Source of the DNA: Streptosporangium oxazolinicum
GTDB lineage: Bacteria; Actinomycetota; Actinomycetes; Streptosporangiales; Streptosporangiaceae
DNA length: 64,000 bases
Assembly (NCBI RefSeq): GCF_039537505.1
Contig: NZ_BAABAQ010000003.1
Coordinates: 62,001 to 126,000 of the forward strand
Reading direction: 5' to 3'
This document shows positions 60,591 to 64,000 of the stretch, piece by piece; the stretch's first letter is position 1; every line of letters begins with the position of its first letter. The position numbers and the translations under genes are program-made. The notes under the pieces were generated by a model that saw nothing but the letters and a program-made list of their open reading frames with translations, made no database searches and had not been told where the DNA came from.

Positions 60591-61007
60591 TCAGGTTCCG
60601 GAGTACGACCATCCGGACCAGCGAGTCACCTCGATCAGGATCACCGGCCCCTCGGGAGCCCGCTCCCGATACTGGGAGTATCTCTCGACGAGTGCCGTTA
60701 TGGCCGCGGCCCGCTCGGCACCGGTGTCCAGGACGGTCGCCTCGCCGTCGGCGCGCACCCACCACAGCCGGGTCCAGTCGTCGTCGTAGTGATCGGCGAG
60801 GACGCACACCCGGGCGTTCTCCCGGATGTCGCGCAGGCGCCGCAGGTCGGTCGTGGTCTTCGGCTTGTGGTCGATGGCGGTCATCACCCGGTCGCCGTCC
60901 ACGGCGAACGTGACCGGCACCAGATGCGGCGTCCTGTCGCCGCTCACCGTGGCCAGCCGCGCGACGCGTTCGCCCGCCATCCTCCGCCTGGCCTCGTCGT
61001 CCCTCAC
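60591..61007 (-). CDS. PPOX-class F420-dependent oxidoreductase (TIGR03668-like)
   Basis: 138 residues from GTG 61007 with GAGGAG seven bases upstream. Split-barrel flavin-binding fold: VARLATVSGDRTPHLVPVTF, DHKPKTTTDLRRLRDIREN, ARVCVLADHYDDDWTRLWWV, ending GWSYSGT. It belongs to F420-binding PPOX-like proteins; substrate unknown. Convergent with the BTAD regulator, not part of that cluster by strand. Third F420 enzyme in the window. Confidence 0.85.
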   Translation of the reverse strand: MRDDEARRRMAGERVARLATVSGDRTPHLVPVTFAVDGDRVMTAIDHKPKTTTDLRRLRDIRENARVCVLADHYDDDWTRLWWVRADGEATVLDTGAERAAAITALVERYSQYRERAPEGPVILIEVTRWSGWSYSGT

Positions 61008-61020
61008 CGGAGGGCTCCTC

Positions 61021-61110
61021 GCCGAATCGCGTCAGACCGGATCGTCTCGAACCGGATCACCTTGAACCGGATCGCGTCAGGCTGGATCGCAGTGGACCGG
61101 ATCCGGATCG
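61021..61110. repeat. 15-bp tandem repeat, six copies
   Basis: ACCGGATCGCGTCAG-type units start at 61021, 61036, 61051, 61066, 61081 and 61096 in the 346-base gap upstream of the F420/PPOX gene. The rest of the gap (to 61353) shows no gene. Confidence 0.85.
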
Positions 61111-61353
61111 CGTCGGACCGGGAGGAGAACTCACGATCTCGTTTCCCGTCCGGTTCGCCCGCAGCTCGCACGATCTCGCCCTCCTCTCCGGTCCACCCGC
61201 GACTCACCCGACCCCTTCCCGCCCGGCCTCCCGCGAACCGGACGTGAGGCCGAAAGCGTAAGACCGAAAGCGGGAGGCTGGACGCGGGAGGCCGGGCACG
61301 GCGGCCCGTACCCGGTCCTGTCCCCTTACCCGGTTACCGGGCGAACGTGTCGT

Positions 61354-63567
<2,214 letters not shown>

Positions 63568-63770
63568 GTTCTGTCCTTCCATATCTGACTTCGACGCTTT
63601 CGAGGGCGCCCTGGGCATCGGACGCCGGGACCGCGACGGAGTAGCGGGTGGGCGGATCGGCGGGGCGCCTGCCCTTCGGGAGCCTCGCCAGCCAGAACGT
63701 TACGCAATGACCACGGACAGTGAAAGGGATTATCGCGAATACCCCATGCGACCCTCCGGTCCCACCCGGA
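63568..63770. other. Gap upstream of the geosmin synthase
   Basis: GGAAGGACAG at the left end is the ribosome site of the synthase. AT-richer sequence near 63700-63745 (GAAAGGGATTATCGCGAA) may hold the promoter. Nothing else seen. Confidence 0.5.
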
Positions 63771-63968
63771 TCAGGACGTCCGATGCGCTCCGGCCAAGAC
63801 GGGACGTCGCGCCCCGGCCGCGAGGTCGCGGAGCGTGTCGGCGAACGCGAGCGCCTGCTCCGGTGTCATGCGGGGCTCGGTGCCGACGTAGAAGACCACG
63901 ATGTCGCCGCTCGGGGACGTCGTGGCCGCGAAGGGGAGAGAGGGGGTGATGACCATGATGGGACTCAT
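63771..63968 (-). CDS. Hypothetical 65-residue protein at the window edge
   Basis: Uses ATG 63968; ATG 63971 and GTG 63983 are in frame and the frame stays open to the window end, so the true start may lie outside. Sequence SPIMVITPSLPFAATTSPSG, then DIVVFYVGTEPRMTPEQALA and FADTLRDLAAGA, a beta-strand pair followed by one helix. Family not recognised. Confidence 0.55.
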   Translation of the reverse strand: MSPIMVITPSLPFAATTSPSGDIVVFYVGTEPRMTPEQALAFADTLRDLAAGARRPVLAGAHRTS

Positions 63969-64000
63969 CATCGCCTGCCCCACCGACAGTTCGCAGTTCC

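Overview
The window is about 70% GC with strong actinomycete codon bias, GTG/TTG starts, F420-dependent enzymes, a SARP-like (BTAD) regulator, a Hanks-type kinase and a geosmin synthase. It is a chromosomal piece of a filamentous actinomycete; the family complement suggests Streptosporangiaceae (Streptosporangium or Nonomuraea-like), but this is inferred from style and not from a marker gene.

Layout. 0-13 kb: truncated sirohydrochlorin chelatase (cbiX type) behind a probable cobalamin riboswitch, a GNAT enzyme, the lutABC lactate-oxidation operon with its divergent FadR-type regulator and a double palindromic operator, a secreted sulfatase, an F420 oxidoreductase behind a KstR-like palindrome, an FtsX-type ABC exporter with a response regulator, and two DUF genes. 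12.7-18.7 kb: a GntR/HutC regulator divergent from a five-gene ABC importer plus HAD phosphatase operon, laid out like the phn (2-aminoethylphosphonate) systems. 18.7-27 kb: membrane Ser/Thr kinase, quinone reductase, PucR regulator with an ABC-2 exporter, patatin and acyltransferase. 27-34.5 kb: NACHT-LRR protein (candidate bNACHT immune protein), cobQ, cobD and a phosphotransferase.

34.85-45.62 kb: a tRNA-Arg(TCT) carries an integrated island bounded by a perfect 45-bp duplication of the tRNA 3' end; the tRNA's own terminator now lies beyond the right copy. The island holds a small-gene operon, an XRE/TPR regulator, cutA, a strikingly AT-richer DUF4297-like nuclease plus HerA helicase pair (anti-phage type), a GNAT enzyme and a 674-residue protein of repeated zinc ribbons around a Vsr-like nuclease core. 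No integrase is visible. 45.6-52.4 kb is a mixed accessory zone with gene remnants, a DinB-like protein, an RDD membrane protein, a second F420 enzyme, a methyltransferase, a histidine phosphatase and small hypotheticals.

52.8-60.4 kb: a compact operon of mauE-like, tlpA-like, ABC exporter, S26 signal peptidase and a 59-residue six-cysteine peptide, with a divergent XRE-BTAD-NB-ARC-TPR regulator. I read it as a system that makes, disulfide-bonds, processes and exports a Cys-rich peptide; it is the best candidate here for an undescribed system. 60.6-64 kb: F420/PPOX protein, geosmin synthase and a small hypothetical.

A recurrent oddity is short tandem repeats (15-55 bp units) sitting at gene ends and in gene junctions at about ten places, several clearly copied from the end of the adjacent gene and two forming mini-ORFs that keep start/stop overlaps with both neighbours.
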